NCBI GenBank assembly: GCA_024225635.1
Contig: JAAEMK010001005.1
Span: 21,833 to 85,832, forward strand
Direction: 5' to 3'
Source: Desulfobacteraceae bacterium
Lineage (GTDB): Bacteria; Desulfobacterota; Desulfobacteria; Desulfobacterales; Desulfobacteraceae
DNA length: 64,000 nucleotides
Position numbers and translations under genes: made by a program. The stretch's first letter is position 1. Each line of letters starts with the position of its first letter. The notes beneath the pieces were generated by a model, which was not told where the DNA came from, did no database searches, and was given only the letters and a program-made list of their open reading frames with translations. Shown piece by piece: positions 63,842-64,000 of this stretch.

Positions 63842-64000
63842 CCCGGCGGGGCCGGCCCTGCCCCCCATGGTTACACAGGTTAAGGATGGAATGACAGGAA
63901 AAAACGCTCCACCCATAGGGGAGAACCGCCATGCCCCGGATACTGGTTGTTGACGATGAAGAGAGCATTTGCTTCTCCTTCAGCAGAATATTGACAAACG
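62897..64000 (+). repeat. Module duplication, copy B (runs off window)
   Basis: Counterpart of 58992-60091. It covers the signalling half of the second receptor, its tail, the intergenic spacer and the start of a second REC-HATPase gene. High similarity continues to the last base, so the repeat extends beyond the window. Confidence 0.85.
63931..64000 (+). CDS. Second REC-HATPase gene (3' truncated)
   Basis: The first 23 codons (MPRILVVDDEESICFSFSRI then LTN) are identical to the gene at 60022 except D to N at residue 23. Same ribosome region (GGGGAGAACCGCC). The rest lies outside the window. Part of copy B of the module. Confidence 0.85.
   Translation, partial: MPRILVVDDEESICFSFSRILTN

Noticed and set aside
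1-64000. tRNA, rRNA, CRISPR arrays, insertion sequences, prophage genes
   Set aside because: No transposase, integrase, phage structural gene, regularly spaced repeat array or recognisable structural-RNA gene was seen on either strand.

Overview
The window looks like chromosomal DNA of a free-living, probably anaerobic Gram-negative bacterium, most likely a Desulfobacterota (Desulfobacteraceae-like) organism. That guess rests on gene content: a branched-chain-type ABC transporter, GTP-type PEP carboxykinase, a very dense set of hybrid histidine kinases and chemoreceptors, C-terminal CTERM sorting signals, dockerin-like secreted proteins and a nitrogenase-like system. No rRNA, tRNA, CRISPR array, phage or insertion sequence was seen, and no sulfate-reduction gene is present to confirm the assignment.

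Layout. 1-13.2 kb, mostly minus strand: a truncated YkgJ-type cysteine-cluster protein, a livKHMGF-type ABC importer, and upstream of it a two-gene nitrogenase-like operon whose first gene fuses an Fe-protein (NifH/BchL-like) to a NifD-like catalytic subunit, followed by an overlapping NifK-like gene. Then come a repeat-containing hypothetical protein and a double-Cache PAS histidine kinase. 13.4-26.5 kb, accessory transport and chemotaxis: a preQ1-I riboswitch in front of a YhhQ queuosine-precursor transporter; an orphan PhnD-like binding protein followed by three tandem paralogous chemoreceptors; an NSS transporter with a 33-residue MetS-like small subunit; azlCD with a divergent CGNR regulator; a PACE efflux pump with a divergent LysR regulator. 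26.8-37.3 kb: an ErcA-like alcohol dehydrogenase overlapping a hybrid kinase gene, a YfcE-like phosphodiesterase, an antiporter with a stress-protein tail, a frameshifted relic of a Fis-type DNA-binding domain, and a large hybrid kinase (binding-protein sensor to HPt) overlapping a REC-GGDEF gene.

37.3-41.7 kb is a minus-strand run of five secreted proteins (two CTERM proteins, a dockerin-tailed GHTSHGSQ protein, a cohesin-like/dockerin protein, a PKD protein carrying a dockerin-like loop), probably one operon for surface structures. 42-52.3 kb holds a diguanylate cyclase, a Cache chemoreceptor, a helical-repeat protein, a second hybrid kinase with HPt and a REC-GGDEF-EAL protein. Three related GGGGTC hairpin repeats lie between these genes. 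52.3-54.2 kb is pckG with a perfect FNR-type palindrome just upstream. 54.6-64 kb is a signalling block: a REC-kinase, an NtrC-type activator, then a partly duplicated module of chemoreceptor and REC-HATPase protein with CheW between the copies; the second copy runs off the window end.

Working picture: transport and a possible unusual reductase sit next to a heavily duplicated sensory section feeding two outputs, chemotaxis (six chemoreceptors, one CheW) and cyclic-di-GMP (three GGDEF proteins). The most novel elements are the NifH-NifD fusion operon, the dockerin/cohesin/CTERM surface operon, and the repeated chemoreceptor modules that keep relics of their own duplication history.
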